Shown here in pieces: positions 37,678 through 51,209 of a stretch of DNA of 64,000 bases. The stretch is taken from NCBI RefSeq assembly GCF_000276665.1, contig NW_004955423.1:9078394-9142393 (forward strand), given 5' to 3'. Position 1 is the stretch's first letter, and every line of letters starts with the position of its first letter. A program made the position numbers and the translations under genes. Under the pieces are notes generated by a model, which worked only from the letters and a program-made list of their open reading frames with translations, was not told the DNA's origin and did not search any database. The stretch is from Chinchilla lanigera (lineage: Eukaryota > Chordata > Mammalia > Rodentia > Chinchillidae).

Positions 37678-39399
37678 AGGGTATGTTATTTAAAACAAAG
37701 ACATGTTCATGGCAAAAAAAACTAATGCAATAATGAAAGTTATAAAGAAGGTAAAAATAATTTAGATCATGGTGCCTGCACATTATATCTGCTAAAATTT
37801 TTGAATATCTGCTTTGGTATCTTTTCTAAGCACATAAATACACATGCTTGAATGTATAATTGATTGATCAGTTTATTTAATGAATTAATAATCTATTCAT
37901 TTAGGCACAGTCCTATACAGAATGTTTCATACACTTTCTTGTTAAAAATAGAAATTAGGAGCATATTTCATGTAAAATTATTATTGTTTTTAACAGCTAT
38001 GTGTTATCTCACTGCTTGGCTAAATTGTAATTTGTTGGGTAAGGCTTTTCTGGTGCAACCCATTCTTAACTCTAGCTTTTTCAGGGCTGTTATCTCTATC
38101 ATAAAATCCTGGATTTCTGAGGATTGTTTTTTAAATCTTAAAAAAAACAGTGCTTGCAATCCATTCAAAGAAAATCTCAGCTAGAAAAGAAGGAACTTGA
38201 AAATCCACAGGACTCCCAGAATGTTTCAGACCTAAAAGTTTAACCAAATTCCTGTTGAATTCTTGTGATACTCACTGGATCAGAACAGACATTCTGTTGG
38301 CAAATGGGTTAGTGGATATTTTTCAGACTATTAAAATCACATACATTTTTTTCTCTTTTAGATATAGCCATTGAGCACTACTTAGTATAATAGAATAAGT
38401 ATTGAGCTATTGAGCAATATTAGTCCCAGCATAATGTCACCACCTTGAACAGCCCCCGGGGGGGACTGTTGTCCTTATATTCTCCACGAGTGACATTTTT
38501 GTGGAGTACTGCAACATACACCCTGTGAAGTCTTACACTCCGGTGATGCGATGTCCTCATGGTGTGTGTTTGCTGCCTATCATTTCAGCAGCCTGAGGAG
38601 CTCTGTCAGTATTTAGTCTGGTTGCTGTGTAACTTTTGAAGTTGCTTCTGCCTGTGACCCTTTATTTGTTGTCCAGTATTTCTGAGTGCTCAGGCTGAGA
38701 TTGAGATCCTGAGGGCTGGCCCACTTTACTTCTGACCAAGACAAGCCAGGCCCTGCCTTTTAGACCTTTTCCTGTTTGAGTAAGAGGCTTCCTAGGACCA
38801 TTACCGAACCTGGGAATATTTTGTTTAATGGTGCACTTTTAAAGACAAGGAGTTTATAAACACCATGTAGCAATCAGAGATTGGTGACCAGATAATTGAG
38901 CAGAGAGAAAAACTCCAGTCCTGGGGAAAGAGGAGTGATCCTGTGTTCTCCTTTGCATCGCCTTTATTCACAGCTAGAGGTATTCATAATTCATCTATTC
39001 ATTTAAAAAATCAATCTGCGGGTCCCTATGGAGCATATTCGCTCTAATCTCACAGAGACTTTCAGGCGGTAAACGCAGACAGCATCTTGTATGTGCCCCT
39101 CCCAGTACCCTGTACTCCTTCGCCTCCTTGTCTTGCTCTTGCCAGTGAAGAGCACAGCGCCTGACACTTAACAAGCACTCAGACAGCTCAGAGCATGCTG
39201 GCTGTCCCACAAAGACACCAGTTTTATTGGACTCCTGCGTCATATGTCTTAAATTTTATCACAGAGATCTCTTACCTGGCCTTATGCAGAGCGTCCACTT
39301 TTGCCTTTCTCCTGTTTCTTGGACTACATATTGGCTATGACTAGAGGAAACAGTGAGAGAAGCTCATAATCATCAAATGGAAAAGCCGGAAGCAGCCCT

Positions 39400-39527
39400 C
39401 GGGTGATTTTTGTCCAATCCCTTTGACACATAAACTAAGAAACCAGGGGCAGAGATGTAGAATGATACATTTAAAAATCATACTGTAGTTCAGGGTCTGG
39501 ACTTGAATCATGCTCACTTACTCTCTT
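39400..39527 (+). repeat. MIR 3'-part fragment
   Basis: 'CACATAAACTAAGAAACCAG', 'GGGCAGAGATGTAGAATGAT', 'TCAGGGTCTGGACTTGAATC' and 'ATGCTCACTTACTCTC' resemble the second half of MIR. Weakly preserved. Confidence 0.5.
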
Positions 39528-39690
39528 ATTTAACTAATATTTATTAAGCACCTATTAAGCACCTTGGCTAAGCACTGCATATCCCAAGTTGAATAGGATA
39601 AAAAGGATCTCCTCTTTGGTTGTCAGTCTAGCAGGGCAGACAAATGCATACTATAGCAACAAGGCAGAGTAGACTAAATTTTCTGTGTGT
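39528..39690 (+). repeat. Ancient LINE-derived fragment (family unassigned)
   Basis: 'CTAATATTTATTAAGCACCT', 'GGCTAAGCACTGCATATCCC', 'TCAGTCTAGCAGGGCAGAC' keep the same motif order as the copies at 4.1 and 31.3 kb. Confidence 0.5.
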
Positions 39691-39704
39691 GCATGTGCTA
39701 TGGC

Positions 39705-40055
39705 CTGAATACCCTGGCAAATCTCATGTTTAGACATAATCACAATGGTAAATGTATGAAGAGGTGTTAGGATTACGCAGGCTCTGCCCTTGTAAATGGA
39801 TCAATGTCATTAACCCAGCGGTGGGTTAGTTAGTATCTTGACAGTGGACTTGTTTCAAGTTCAGCTCCCTCTAGCCCTCTGCCTGTGTTACTCTCCCTTT
39901 TGCCAGGCTCTCACATAGCAGGAAGCCCTCACCAGCTACTCCATGTACCATGGTCTTGGCCATTCATCCTCCAGAATCATGAGACAGATAAACTATTGTG
40001 CATCATTTGGGCAACCTGTGGTATTCTGAGGTAGCAGAAGAAAGTGGACCAAGAC
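39705..40055 (+). repeat. Solo LTR of MST/MLT1-like MaLR type
   Basis: It starts 'GTGCTATGGCCTGAATACCC' and continues 'GTATGAAGAGGTGTTAGGAT', 'GGCTCTGCCCTTGTAAATGG', 'AAGCCCTCACCAGCTACTCC', 'CATCCTCCAGAATCATGAGA' and 'TGTGGTATTCTGAGGTAGCA', ending near 'GGACCAAGACA'. This is the full order of an MST/MLT1-like LTR of the ERVL-MaLR group. Only the LTR is present, with no viral genes. Confidence 0.8.
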
Positions 40056-40204
40056 ACTGCCTATGTGTGTGCACGCACATGTGTGACACATGACAGCAGC
40101 TGGCACTCTGCCAGATCTGCTGCTAAATTATGTAAGAGGCAGAGCAAGGAAGTAGACAACTCCATGTGAGAAGTCACAATTGACATTTTCTATCTTGGCC
40201 ACTC

Positions 40205-40380
40205 TTGTTATCTCATTAAATTTTCACAAAAATCCTGTCTGGTATCATCACTATGTTTATTACATAAATAATAAAATGCAGGCCCAGGAAGGTGAACTAA
40301 TTCACCCTCCATCATAAACCAGAGTTTCAACTCAAGTCTGCTTGACATAAGCCTGTGCTCTTTTTGCCATAAAAGGCAAG
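40205..40380 (+). repeat. MIR SINE
   Basis: 'TATCTCATTAAATTTTCACA', 'AAATCCTGTCTGGTATCATC', 'AATGCAGGCCCAGGAAGGTG', 'GTTTCAACTCAAGTCTGCTT' and 'GCCTGTGCTCTTTTTGCCA' follow MIR from mid to 3' end. Confidence 0.75.
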
Positions 40381-42984
40381 AGAAGAGGGTATCTACTCAC
40401 GGGTAAATTCTGCTTGATTTCTAGAGGCTGCTTGGAGCATGGCACTACCATAGATTGTAGGTCATACCTGGGCTCGGAGGTGAAAGTGTGATGATTGGGT
40501 AGTGATGATAGCCATGGGTGTAGGATGGGAAGCTGAGCTCTTTCAGGACGTTCTAGTTTCTGAACTTTATCAACCTGTAGTTCTTCTATGTTCATCTCTG
40601 CATATGTGAGCATGGGCTCAGCTCATTCCTCAAGTTCCTACTATTTCCTTTTCCCATTCTCTTAACTCAGAATGGTATTTTGTGTAAATTGCACATCTAG
40701 AATCTTGTGTCCTCTTTAGATCAACTTTCTTGTGTGGATACTGTAGCCCTTTCAAATTTTTCAACCCCACCCTTTTACATTTCATGTCCTGTTTTGTGTT
40801 ATGGATGGTTTACATGATAAAATATCACATGCCTACGGCACAATATGTTACTGCTTCTGGGTAAGGTGCCACGGAGTCCTTCATAATCCAAAGGACTGAC
40901 TGGGAAGAATCTGAGATCCTTGGGCAGGCTAGTTAGGGTCAGTCCGTCTTTAAGATTATACCAGGCAAATAGCTGCCACTCTGCCAATGCACACCAACTG
41001 GCCTCACACCTTTTCTTAAATGCTGGAGAGCCTTTGCTAGGACAGTTACTGAGGGCTGAGGTATTGTTGGTCAACACATAGGATGCTTAAAGTGGAGTCT
41101 GGAGGTGGAGGTGTTATTTACTTACACATTTTGTGATTTCCAGCTGTTGCCCAGAGTTAAACACTAGAACTAGGTCTGGGCTGTGGTCCTAGTTGGTATG
41201 GCTTTGCTTTAAATTTTATCTCATAACCCCTTGACATCAAGGTTTTCAATTTTTTAAAGCTGGCCATAAATTTAAAACAAGAGTCTATAACCAGTTGTTA
41301 GAATCAAAAATCCAATAGTAGTAACAATAGTATTAAATGAACCATTTGTGTAAAGTTTAACTACTTATCATGGTTTGAACTATCTCACTGTTTTTCTGTA
41401 TTCTGACATAAAAATAATTCAGATTTACTAGAAATATGTATTTTCATTCTTTTCATATGTGTAACAACCAATTTTCTCAGTTAATGGACTTCTAAAACAA
41501 TATGGGTAAATGAATATGAATTTGAATGCACATCCCATCTGGGAGTGTTATTTTTAAATTATTCGACAAGTTACTTAATGTCATAGCATCACTTTTATTT
41601 GAACATTCTGTGATTGTAAAACTTATTATAATGCTTCCGGTTAAAAATAGCTGTTTACTTCAAATTTTTACTTTTAAAGTTTCTTTTCAAATAAAAGCAG
41701 CACTTCCCTAGTATGAGGTCCACAACCTGATTTTTATGTAGAACTATAATTTTCTATTTTAGTAAATCAGACAGCCCTGTGGCTTACAAGGTTAGTATTA
41801 TTGTTGTATATTGGTGCTTTTTTCCTGAACTAAATACCAAAGAATAACAGAGTGAACAGATTTAAAATATATCTTCCTGTCTGATGAAATTAGCAGTCCA
41901 TGTGCCAAAGTGAGACTATTTTTTGTGATGGCTTTCGCCACTATGGATGTTTTGTGTGCCACTCACATGTCTAGATGTTTTTGCTTTGTTTATTGTATGT
42001 GTGAATTTTTAAACAGATGAGAATAGAGCAACATGTCTAACTAGACAGGATAGAAATATACAAGTATAAGTCCTGAAGGTCAGGTTTCATGCAACTTGAG
42101 GTCCCAATTTTGTGTGCATCTCGTCACCAAAACCCCAGGAATGCTGAACTGTCTGAAATCCATCTACTGAGGGCACTTCTTCCAGATGGAATACTCTTCT
42201 GTCTTATTTCCTATAATGTGGAGATGAGCCAGGACATTGTTTGAGATGTTTTTATTAACTTCCTAATGGGAGTGGAGTGATTATAGATTATCTAAACTTA
42301 AAATTCATTCAGGCACTTTGGAAGATCTTTTATGTCACTTGTCACCAATATTTTCACATGTAGCTGTACCTTCTAAGGCATTAAATATTCTTTAATTTGA
42401 TGTTTCTGATTACTTTAAATTGCAGCCATTAAAATGTCATTTCAGTACTGTAATTGAATATTCTAGTATATGATTCACTATACTTTAAAAATTAACATTG
42501 AACTTATGTTATTGATTTTTGAGTGTACTACTCAAACTAGTTTATTTGATTACTAGAGGAAAGCTCATTTATGGTCTAATTAGGCTATTAGTGAGGCTCT
42601 TAAACAGGTACTGAAAGAACATAAAATACCATTCAAATAAAAAATAACTGCGTCTGATCAATATAACCGATCTGTCACTCAGCAGTGGAAGGAAATTAGA
42701 CTTCTTATTCAGTCTTAGTAGTGGGCAGATAACTGCTCAGTAAATATTTATTAACTGAAAGACATATGGCTTGGGTGCCATCTACTGATGCCCAAGTCAA
42801 CATTTCTCTTGGGAGCTCTCAGAGTTCTGGCCCCACACAAACCTTTTCTGCCTGCTTCCTGTGTGTGGAGAAGCTGCAGGTACTCTAAGTGTCTGATGCT
42901 AAAACTGAACTACTGTCTCCTTCAGTAGACCACTGCCTTTTCAATCCCAGTCAGTCTCACCTGGATTTTAGCCAGACGTCAGCT

Positions 42985-43145
42985 GCATCCTCCTGCCTCA
43001 GCCGGTAGTTCTCAAATTTTACCGCACTACTGCATTCCCCAGGGAGCTGCGGAAAACTGTAGGGGCTCAGTTTCTTGTTTGATGGGATTGGGGAGAGGGC
43101 AGCAATCTGAATGGTAAGAAGCCCCCCAGGTGATCCTAGCACACT
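42985..43145. mobile_element. MER5-like hAT fossil
   Basis: 'GGTAGTTCTCAAATTTTACC' start, 'GCACTACTGCATTCCCCAGG', 'GGGGCTCAGTTTCTTG', 'AATCTGAATGGTAAGAAGCC' and 'CCCCAGGTGATCCTAGCACA'. This is the layout of the short nonautonomous hAT-Charlie element MER5A. Confidence 0.6.
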
Positions 43146-43774
43146 TCTAGCTTTATATGCCTCCTATCCAACTTCAGCATGCAGATAAAACTTACCCACA
43201 GCTCTGATGAAAAACCTTCAAAGAGCTATCATTTTATAGCAGTAGTTTTCAGCCTGTGGTCAGTGGAGTTACCAAGCCTTCCTCAGAGGGGCCTCAGTAT
43301 GAACATGTGTATGGGGGGAGGCACGGGATCTGAAGATAAGAGTAAATTTTGCTATATAAGACTTTATCAACATTCTTTCCCTAGCCCTTCCTTTGGTCTG
43401 AAGAACCTGGCTTTTAATGAGGGTTTCTTTGGGAAAAATATTCAACTGAAAGATGACTTGAAAACAACTGAACTAATAGAAGTGGATTTCAAACATATTT
43501 TTTCAATCTGGGACTCACACTAAGAAATAGTGTAAATTTTGAATTATCCCCTAGCATATACATATTTGTGGGTGTAACTGAAATAATTTTCATGAAATGT
43601 AACTTTGCTGTACCTGACACACTCTGGTGTTTTCTATTGTTTCTTTTTTTAATCACTAGTTGTAACCCATTAAGTTGATTTTATAACCCACTGACTGAGT
43701 TGCCCCCTAAGTCTGAAAATCCTCTGAGCTAGCCTTTTTCATTGGGGTTCCTTTATGACCCATGGCACATGGAA

Positions 43775-46700
43775 CATTTTCTTTTTATTATTTTAAAGAG
43801 AAAAAAATAAAACAAAATTTCAAAGCAATATAATAGGAGGGTAATAATGGTTAATACATTGCACATTGTTATGAGTGCAAGAGTACAAGATATAGGCATT
43901 TAATTGTCCAAACAATATTATCACAAACCTTTCCTTTCAATGAACTAAGAAAAATTAGTAGTATAACTGTCTTGTATTTTTTACCAATTTTTTGGCTTTT
44001 CCCTTTCTTTTCTCCATCCCCCTCATCCCAGTTTCTCTTTCCCTTTGAACAGTTTCTTCCCATTTTACAATATCTACTCTATTTTGGATCTTGTTTACCT
44101 TTTCAGCTGCTCACACTAGGGAGAAAATATGATGTTTACACGTGTGCTTCTGGTTTATTTCACTTATGAGTATGGTCTTGAGTTGCATCTATTTACCTAT
44201 AAAAGTCTCCATTTATCCTTCCTTATGGCTAAGTAGCACTCTATTATATAAAAAGACCACATCTTTCTTACCCATTCCTTGGTTGATGGGCATTTGGGTT
44301 GTTTCCAAGATCTAGCTATTACAAATTGTGCTGCTGTAAACATGGGTGCACAAATATGACTGTGGTACAGTGTTCATTCTTCTGGGAAGATACCCAGCAG
44401 CGGGATAGCTGGGTCAAATGGGACCTCCAATGCTAGTTTTTTGAGGAATATCCACATTGATTCCCATAGTGATTACATCAGTCTGCACTCCCGCCAACAG
44501 TGGAAAAGGTTTCCTTTTTCCCCGCATCCCCTCCAGCATTTGTTATTGGTTGATTTCTTGATAACAGCCATTCTTTCTAGAGTGAGATGGAAACTGTGTT
44601 ATTTTAGTTTGCGTCTCTTGAATAACCAATGATGCTGAACATTTCTTCATATATTTGCTGTTTGTATTTCTTCATCTGTGAAGTGTATATTTATGTCAGG
44701 TTACCATTTTTGGATTAGGCCTTTAAATTTGAGAGGTGTGATATTTTTTACTTCTTTATATGTTCTAAATAGAAATCTTTTGTCTGTGAACACTTTTTTT
44801 TATATCATTTGTGCTATCTCCTGCTTTTTCATTGACTCAAATCAATCTTAAGTTATTTTTCCTTGCCTCATCCAGCAGCTGCTGGATTGATTTCCAATGG
44901 TCCCTTGCTATTTTTAAGGAATCTTTCCTTTTTCATGATTGCTAACCTCAAGTCTGTCTTCTGTATCTGAGATCCTGTCCTCACCTTGGCTTAATCTGCT
45001 GCAGATACTGTTAATGGAATTTTTATTCTCCTGGATATCTGCTTGAATTTGCCTTACGGATTCCAGTTCTTTCCTATGTTGCACATTCATGGCTTCATAA
45101 TTTTCCTAAGCTCCTCTATATTTTTTGTCTGTGTTTGCTCTAGCGTCATTAAGCATGGTATTCATTATGGATACTATCTCTGCAGTTATCTGAGAAATTA
45201 TTTCTGATTTGATTTTTACTTGAGCTTCATTCAATTGCTTTCTTGTTACCACTTCAGAGAGGCCAGGTGGGTGGCTTTTGGATTGTCCCACCTCATTGCC
45301 CCCTGCATTTGCCTTTGGTGAACTAGATTCTGGGGTACAGTCCTCCCTTGCTATATCATGGTTCACTTATTGTGGCTTCACTGTATTGTAGGTTTTTAAA
45401 AAATATATATCTAATTCTGTATTGCAGAGTTTTCACTATATCACAGGACTTTGTGGTATATAGGTATTTATATAATTTTTATGATTTTAATTATTTTTGC
45501 CTAAAAATTTTAAGACAATATAAAAATGTTAATTCAAACATGTTCAAAGATTATTAAATCAAAATAAAATACTGTACAGTATGTATTTTATCAGCAGATG
45601 AATACCATACTGTACACAGTGGAAATGCAGTATGCCACTACTGCCAGCCCGAGCCTGCCAGAGTCACCTGGTAAGCAAGTGGACCTGCACTGGGTAGGTG
45701 CTGCTTATAGGCAAAGAGGGCGCATGGTACTGCCCCTGACCCCTGCCCATACTAGGAGCCAGCCTGGGAGGGGAAAGTGGTGCAGGCCAGGCATTGGGCT
45801 CAGGTGGGTCTTGCGTGGTCTCCCCAGCCCACTCCCGCCTTCCATCTACACATGCCCTGTCCTCCCCTCCTGCCCTTGGAGCTGAGACACTGATTCACCC
45901 CCCATCCCCAGGCTCCACCCCAACTGGAAGTCCAGGTTTTGGAAAGAAGAGTCTCCCTGGGAAGGTGTGCAGGAGTGTGGGAAGGATTTATAGGAGTGTG
46001 GAAGGGTTTATAATGCCTTAAAATATATATAAATAATAAAATAAATATAACACTGCTACTTTGCTGAATTTCACCTATCACGGGGGTCTCTGGAATGTAA
46101 CTCCCTCAATAAGTGAGGGATCACTGTACTAGATTCTGGTGTTGTATCTTGTTTAAGTGTCTTCTCATTTTCGTTTCTTTTTTTAGTTTAATTCCAGGGC
46201 TGATGCTTATAAACTGCCTATGGTGGTTGCTTTATTGCTCGTATTTAGATTGCTTAGGAAATAACTACTTCTCCAAAGTATCTTCCAGGGGTAACTGGCT
46301 TTTGAGTTTTGAGTCTGTTGCAAGATCCTACATCTTCAGTTTGTTGGAGATGAGAAGTTATTGCCTGTTTGGCCCAGCCCCTGGTTCTCTGGCACTGTAC
46401 CAGAGTATTTTCTATGACCCTTAGTCAATCTCATTCTTGAAATACTAGGAAAAACAGCTGTTGAAAATGATTATGTCACTTCTGGCTAAAGTGGTACCAT
46501 CAGCAATAACAGTAGCAACAATCACAGCCTACAAAATGAAAAACTGAGGTAACCATTACTTTGCCACCTTTAACTGTATGAACTAGATTTGTAGTTATAT
46601 AACAAAATCTAAAACAGACCAGAAAATCATATACAGTATACAAGTCCTTAATATATCAATTTTACCCTCAGGGGTCAAAATTTAAAAGGGGTTAGGCAAA

Positions 46701-47655
46701 AAATAGGTAGAAGAAGAGGAAGAGATTAGAAGTAAGGTTGGATGACAAAGAGAGATCATGCTAACTTTGGGAAACTGGTGCAGAAAACTGGAGGGAAAGA
46801 GAGAAGGAAGAGATAAAAAGAAGAATAGAATAGAACAGCAGCCACAAAGAGGCTAGAAACCACATTCACACTCATATAAAAACAAGATCAAACAATGAAG
46901 GTGAAAACAAAAACAAAAACAAAAAACAACCACAACAACAAGAAACAAATGAGAGAGAGAGAAAGAGAGAAAAGTCACTTCCAGGTTTGTCTCCGCTGTC
47001 ACTGGTAGACAATGTGTGGATACAGAGTTCCAATCCATGCCAATCTATGCCAGCAGATCAGCAGTAGCTTTCTGGTGGGGTAGTGGATAATCTCAGTGAG
47101 CCTGCACCTTCTGGCTATGACCAGATTATTTTGGCCTATAGCTGCCAGCACACCTTCTATGGGCTTGAGCCCAGCTAGGAGCTTCTAGATGGTGCCAGCA
47201 GCAGCTCTGAGTTCTGAGCTCAGCTGGTCCCTCTCCAAGATGGCTCCTGGACAATTCTTCTCTCATGCTGGACAACTGAGCCCTCAGCGCTCACCACCAC
47301 CAAGTGCAGTCCTTCACATCACTGCTCTCCTCCACTGCTGTGTCTCTCCATAGAGGCCTCTGGGGTCACTAGAAGTCACCATGTGTGCACAGGTTTGAAT
47401 TGCTCCTCTTGCACAGTGAGTCTCATCTCAAGGAGAGAGCACTGCTAGCTACCTCCTTCCTCTTCATTGAAATTTTTCCTTTCACTCTCTCTGTGTGCTT
47501 CATTTCACACCTCAGATCCTTCCTGGGTCCAGGGGATGCGCTTCTCTCCTTCTTGTCTTTCTCACTTTGCTATATTTCAGCATCGGCATGGCAACACTCA
47601 GCGAAGCTCATTATCTGCTGTTTACTGCTCCACCATCTTGGTGTCTCCTCCTAGA
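43775..47655 (-). mobile_element. Antisense L1 with large internal deletion and a nested transposon
   Basis: On the minus strand the 5' end is near 47655: the + strand reads 'CCACCATCTTGGTGTCTCCT', the reverse of a typical mammalian L1 start. A long 5' region runs to about 46190. ORF1 follows, with coiled-coil-like residues (VTRKQLNEAQVKIKSE; SINSICSRLSQGEDRISDTE) and, in another frame, LLDEARKNNLR. ORF1 breaks off near 44850 and joins directly to the C-terminal end of ORF2 (+ strand motifs 'GATACCCAGCAGCGGGATAG', 'CTGGGTCAAATGGGACCTCC', 'CTCCCGCCAACAGTGGAAAA') and a 3' UTR to about 43790. The second half of ORF1 and most of ORF2 are missing. Frameshifts are present, so it is dead. A DNA transposon splits ORF1 at 45338-46126. 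Confidence 0.8.
45338..46126. mobile_element. Tc1/mariner-like (Tigger-like) nonautonomous DNA transposon, 789 bp
   Basis: The ends are inverted: CAGTCCTCCCTTGCT on the left and, read from the right, CAGTGATCCCTCACT (12 of 15 alike). A TA lies immediately outside each end (45336-45337 and 46127-46128), as for Tc1/mariner superfamily insertions. Inner left sequence reads 'ATATCATGGTTCACTTATTG' then 'CTTCACTGTATTGTAGG'; the middle contains 'ACTGTACAGTATG' and 'CCATACTGTACACAGTGG'. There is no transposase frame. The right half is GC-richer. Flanking 'CTAGATTCTGG' occurs on both sides (45323-45333, 46129-46139). Confidence 0.7.
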
Positions 47656-47681
47656 AATATTTTCTTAATTCTATTGTGTTA

Positions 47682-48112
47682 TTTGGCTTTGCATCACTGT
47701 GACAATATACCTGACACAAACAACTTAAAGAGGAACAGTGCATTTTGACTCAGAGTTTCAAAGGTCTCAGCCCAAGGTGGCCTGGCCTCAAGTCAGAAAT
47801 ATAATAGCAGAAAGGCATAGTAGAGGAGAGCTGCTTGCTTCAGGGCAGTCAGGAAGCAGAAAGTTGGCAAGAGAGCCAGTAAGGAGTTGGGCACAGAGTG
47901 TACCCTTCAAAGGCATAGCAGTGTCTGCTTCCTTCAGTGCCTGCCTCCTAATAGCTCTTTCAGCTATGAACTTATCAATGGATGAACCCATTGATGAAGT
48001 TAGTGGCCTTATGATCCAGTCACCTCTCTAGGCTCCACCTCTGAACATGGCTGCATTGGGGATCAACCTCTCAGCAATGTTTTTGAAGGACACTTTGTAT
48101 TTAACCATAACA
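47682..48112. repeat. LTR-like interspersed repeat (unassigned)
   Basis: 'TGGCTTTGCATCACTGTGAC', 'AATATACCTGACACAAACAA', 'GTCTCAGCCCAAGGTGGCCT', 'CAATGGATGAACCCATTGAT', 'CCACCTCTGAACATGGCTGC' and 'TTGGGGATCAACCTCTCAGC' to 'AACCATAACA'. It shares an overall plan with the 7570-7945 repeat. Family not assigned. Confidence 0.55.
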
Positions 48113-48234
48113 CCTATCAAGGATGATACATAACTCATACCATTCTAAAAGCTTGATGGACTTTGTTTATTACCTGAAGTGGATATGTGAGGACATTCAG
48201 ACTTAATTCTCTGGGTGAGATCCTGGCTTAGAAA

Positions 48235-48615
48235 GGGCTTAGAGTGTCTAATCTATACGATAAATACAAACTCCTGAGTATCGTACACAGAGTTCTGGAT
48301 TTAGCCTATGTTCCCCTCTTGGACTTCATCTTACTTCCTCAATCACCTACCTGGGTTAAAACCATGCTAAACTACTTGGAATTCCCCAAATACATCATCC
48401 TCTTTTGTTTTGTTTTGTTTTGGTTTTTAACCTCTGTTCAGTTATTCTTGACTTTCAGCAAGCAGCTCATCTGTTACTTCAACTGAGCTCTTCTCTGAGT
48501 CGTCAGAACCAGAGTCCATCCCTGTAACACCTGAAGGCCAGGACTGTGTACTGTTTATCTCAGCAGGTGCTACAGCTAGTGCAGAACTCCGCCTTGTGTT
48601 GGCTGTTGATAAACG
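48235..48615 (+). repeat. L2 LINE 3'-end fragment
   Basis: 'AATACAAACTCCTGAGTATC', 'CTGGATTTAGCCTATGTTCC', 'ACTACTTGGAATTCCCCAAA', 'CAGCTCATCTGTTACTTCAA', 'GAAGGCCAGGACTGTGTACT' and 'GTGTTGGCTGTTGATAAACG' trace the C-terminal ORF2 and 3' end of L2. A TTTTG run interrupts it near 48405. Confidence 0.65.
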
Positions 48616-49477
48616 TCAGTTACAGTCGCCTGGCTCATCTCCTCTGCTGCTGAGTGTGGCGTTCCATCTGTAGATCACCTGTACATCAAACAGGTGTAAT
48701 GCATAGTTAACATGCTTAGGGAGCTTATAATAAGCTTTGGAGATAGTACCTAAAAGCAGTATTAAGCACTACTTCCAAGATTACACAGTGCTCAAGAGCT
48801 TGCATGGAGGAATTGGGCCTGGGTTCAAACTGTGGTTCTTCTGTTTGTTGTCTTACAGACCCAGGAAAAACTGTGAAGAGGACATGATATATTAGACTAG
48901 CACAAAAATAAGAACAGCAACTTTGCAAGGCTGTGTGCTTTAAATGGGACATACATGTGAAACCCTGAGCACACTGCCTGACCCAGAACTTTCAGAGAAT
49001 GATAGCATGGAACAGTGCAGGTAATGAGGCCAGTTCCACACAAATGTTGCAGGTGGAAAGTGCCATAGGAGTTGAGAGAAGGATAATCAGTGTGGGTTAC
49101 AGAGATGGGTGAGATCCAGTGGAGGAGGTAGAATATGAGCCAAGCTTAGAAAGAAAAGTAGACCTTCGATTAGGAGACAGGAAGACATTTCTGGCAGTAT
49201 GAAGCAAAGATAGAGCCCCGGAGAATGACTGCGTGTGCCTTGCCTATAGACTAGTTTTGCAACTAAAATTTACATTGATTTATGCATATGTGCTCAAACA
49301 TTTTTCCAAACACAACATGAACATATTGATCTCTAGCCATAATGTTTTCTCATTTTAAGGAATTCAGGCCCTCCTCTCTTTTCTATATCCGTTTGCTAAG
49401 TTCACATGGAGTCCGCAGTTTTGCTGTTGAGGTCAGCTCAGTGGAACCATTTTTGGCTCAGCATAAGGAAATGGTGT

Positions 49478-49625
49478 ACAAAACTAGCTGCACATCATAT
49501 CACCCGTGGAATCTTTGGGTCCAACAGAGCTCCACATTGCACCCCAGAGATTCTGATGTTGGCTCTGATGTGGGACGAGAGTCGACATCATTAAAAGGCT
49601 CCTTGGTAGTTCAGCTGGCCAGCCA
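49478..49625. mobile_element. MER5-like hAT fossil
   Basis: 'GCTGCACATCATATCACCCG', 'TGGAATCTTTGGGTCCAACA' and 'CCCCAGAGATTCTGATGTTG' match the central part of MER5-like elements. Edges uncertain. Confidence 0.5.
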
Positions 49626-50331
49626 TCTTGGGGAACTAGTTGCACCTTGGGGACTTCATCCTGATCAGTTTTTAGCCATACCACCTTATAATTATTCCTG
49701 AAAAGCAAATCAAATTTGTTTGAATTTTGTGGGGAGTTGAAAATCGTAGTTTTGCAGAACTGATCAATTTTCTACATAGAAAACAATTCAGAAGACATAT
49801 CAGTTACATTTCCTGTAGGGAAAAATCTCTTCCCTTGGCATATCTCAGCAGGAACCAGGTAAAGGAAATACCCTGGTTAAAGGAGGCTCTCTACCTGCTG
49901 AATTATGGGTTCCTTTCTAAAAACATCCATTTGTTCAAAAGTCTTAAAACCAAATTCTCACTCATTGTGCTTTTCCATTTGTTCTGAGTGATATTCTGGA
50001 ATTGCCCAAGATTGTGCTTCTTCTCTTTCTGATAACCTTTTTGGATTTTGAGAGACAGTTACAATATCATGTATTCCTTAGTCTTTTCTCTTCTGGGAGA
50101 AACGTGCCCACTGGTTCCCAGATAGACACCTCTGGATAGACACCTCTGCACTCACTCCTATTTGATAATGCCTGATTTTTTTTTTTAAATGATCTGGACT
50201 GATCATGACCTCTTCTTTGAACACAGCTGGTCCTTGGCAGTGATGGTCTGATCCTTAAAGCACAATACTCAAAGAACATTACTTTTAGTTTTCTCTTCTG
50301 GAATTTATTGAGGTTTGGTATAGCTCTGACT

Positions 50332-50380
<49 letters not shown>

Positions 50381-50545
50381 GTCTCTCTCTCTCTCTCTCT
50401 CTCTCNNNNNNNNNNNNNNNNNNNNNNNNNNNNNNNNNNNNNNNNNNNNNNNNNNNNNNNNNNNNNNNNNNNNNNNNNNNNNNNNNNNNNNNNNNNNNNN
50501 NNNNNTCTCTCTCTCTCTCTCTCCGTCTCCCTCTCTCTCTGCCTC
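50332..50545 (+). repeat. (TC)n tract containing a 100-N gap
   Basis: CT repeats continue on both sides of exactly 100 N (50406-50505). The run length suggests a placeholder for an unresolved microsatellite; the true length is unknown. The long open frames crossing it are artefacts. Confidence 0.97.
50406..50505. other. Assembly gap (100 N)
   Basis: Exactly 100 ambiguous bases, inside a CT microsatellite. Confidence 0.99.
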
Positions 50546-51209
50546 ACCCCTTTAAGAATTAGTACATTTGCCCATTTGTATGTTTTTGACATCTCCCACA
50601 TTCTCTAAGAATTCTCCAAGATTACTGATACCCAGGGCCAAGTCCATTCCTGACATTTTCTTCTCTTTTTAATTTTTTTGGGTGCCCCTTATCTAGCTGC
50701 TGACGTATGGTAAAAACCTCTAAAGAATGAATGAGTAGATAGACTGTGCCTCTGTTCTGAGATGTATTCGCTTAGAGCTTGGCCTCTGGATGGAGTGATC
50801 GTGCCACGGCTGTGTCTTCCTGGATTACTGCCTGCCAGAAAGTGTGCTCAGGAGCAGCTAAAGGTAACATCGCTAAAGCACCTGTTCCCTAGTGTAGCAG
50901 CTTGGTGTGTTCAAGCTCTTCTGGCGATGAAGACTTTGCCTCTTATTGTCATTGGAAACGGTATAAAGATAAAATTTGCAGATTTTTATTTCTTTCTCTT
51001 TTTACCTCATAGCCAATTTCTCTTCCTCTCTCCTCTCCCTTCTCTGGCTAGAAAATCTTTGTGTTAGCCAAAGAATGACTTAGTTGTAATGTATGTACCA
51101 TCACAGCCAGACATGACCTTAAATCCAGATGTAGCAGCTGATCACTCCCTCACTCTAAAATGCTTTCTGTAAGATGCCCACTATGGAACAGCCTACTATA
51201 GGGACAGGA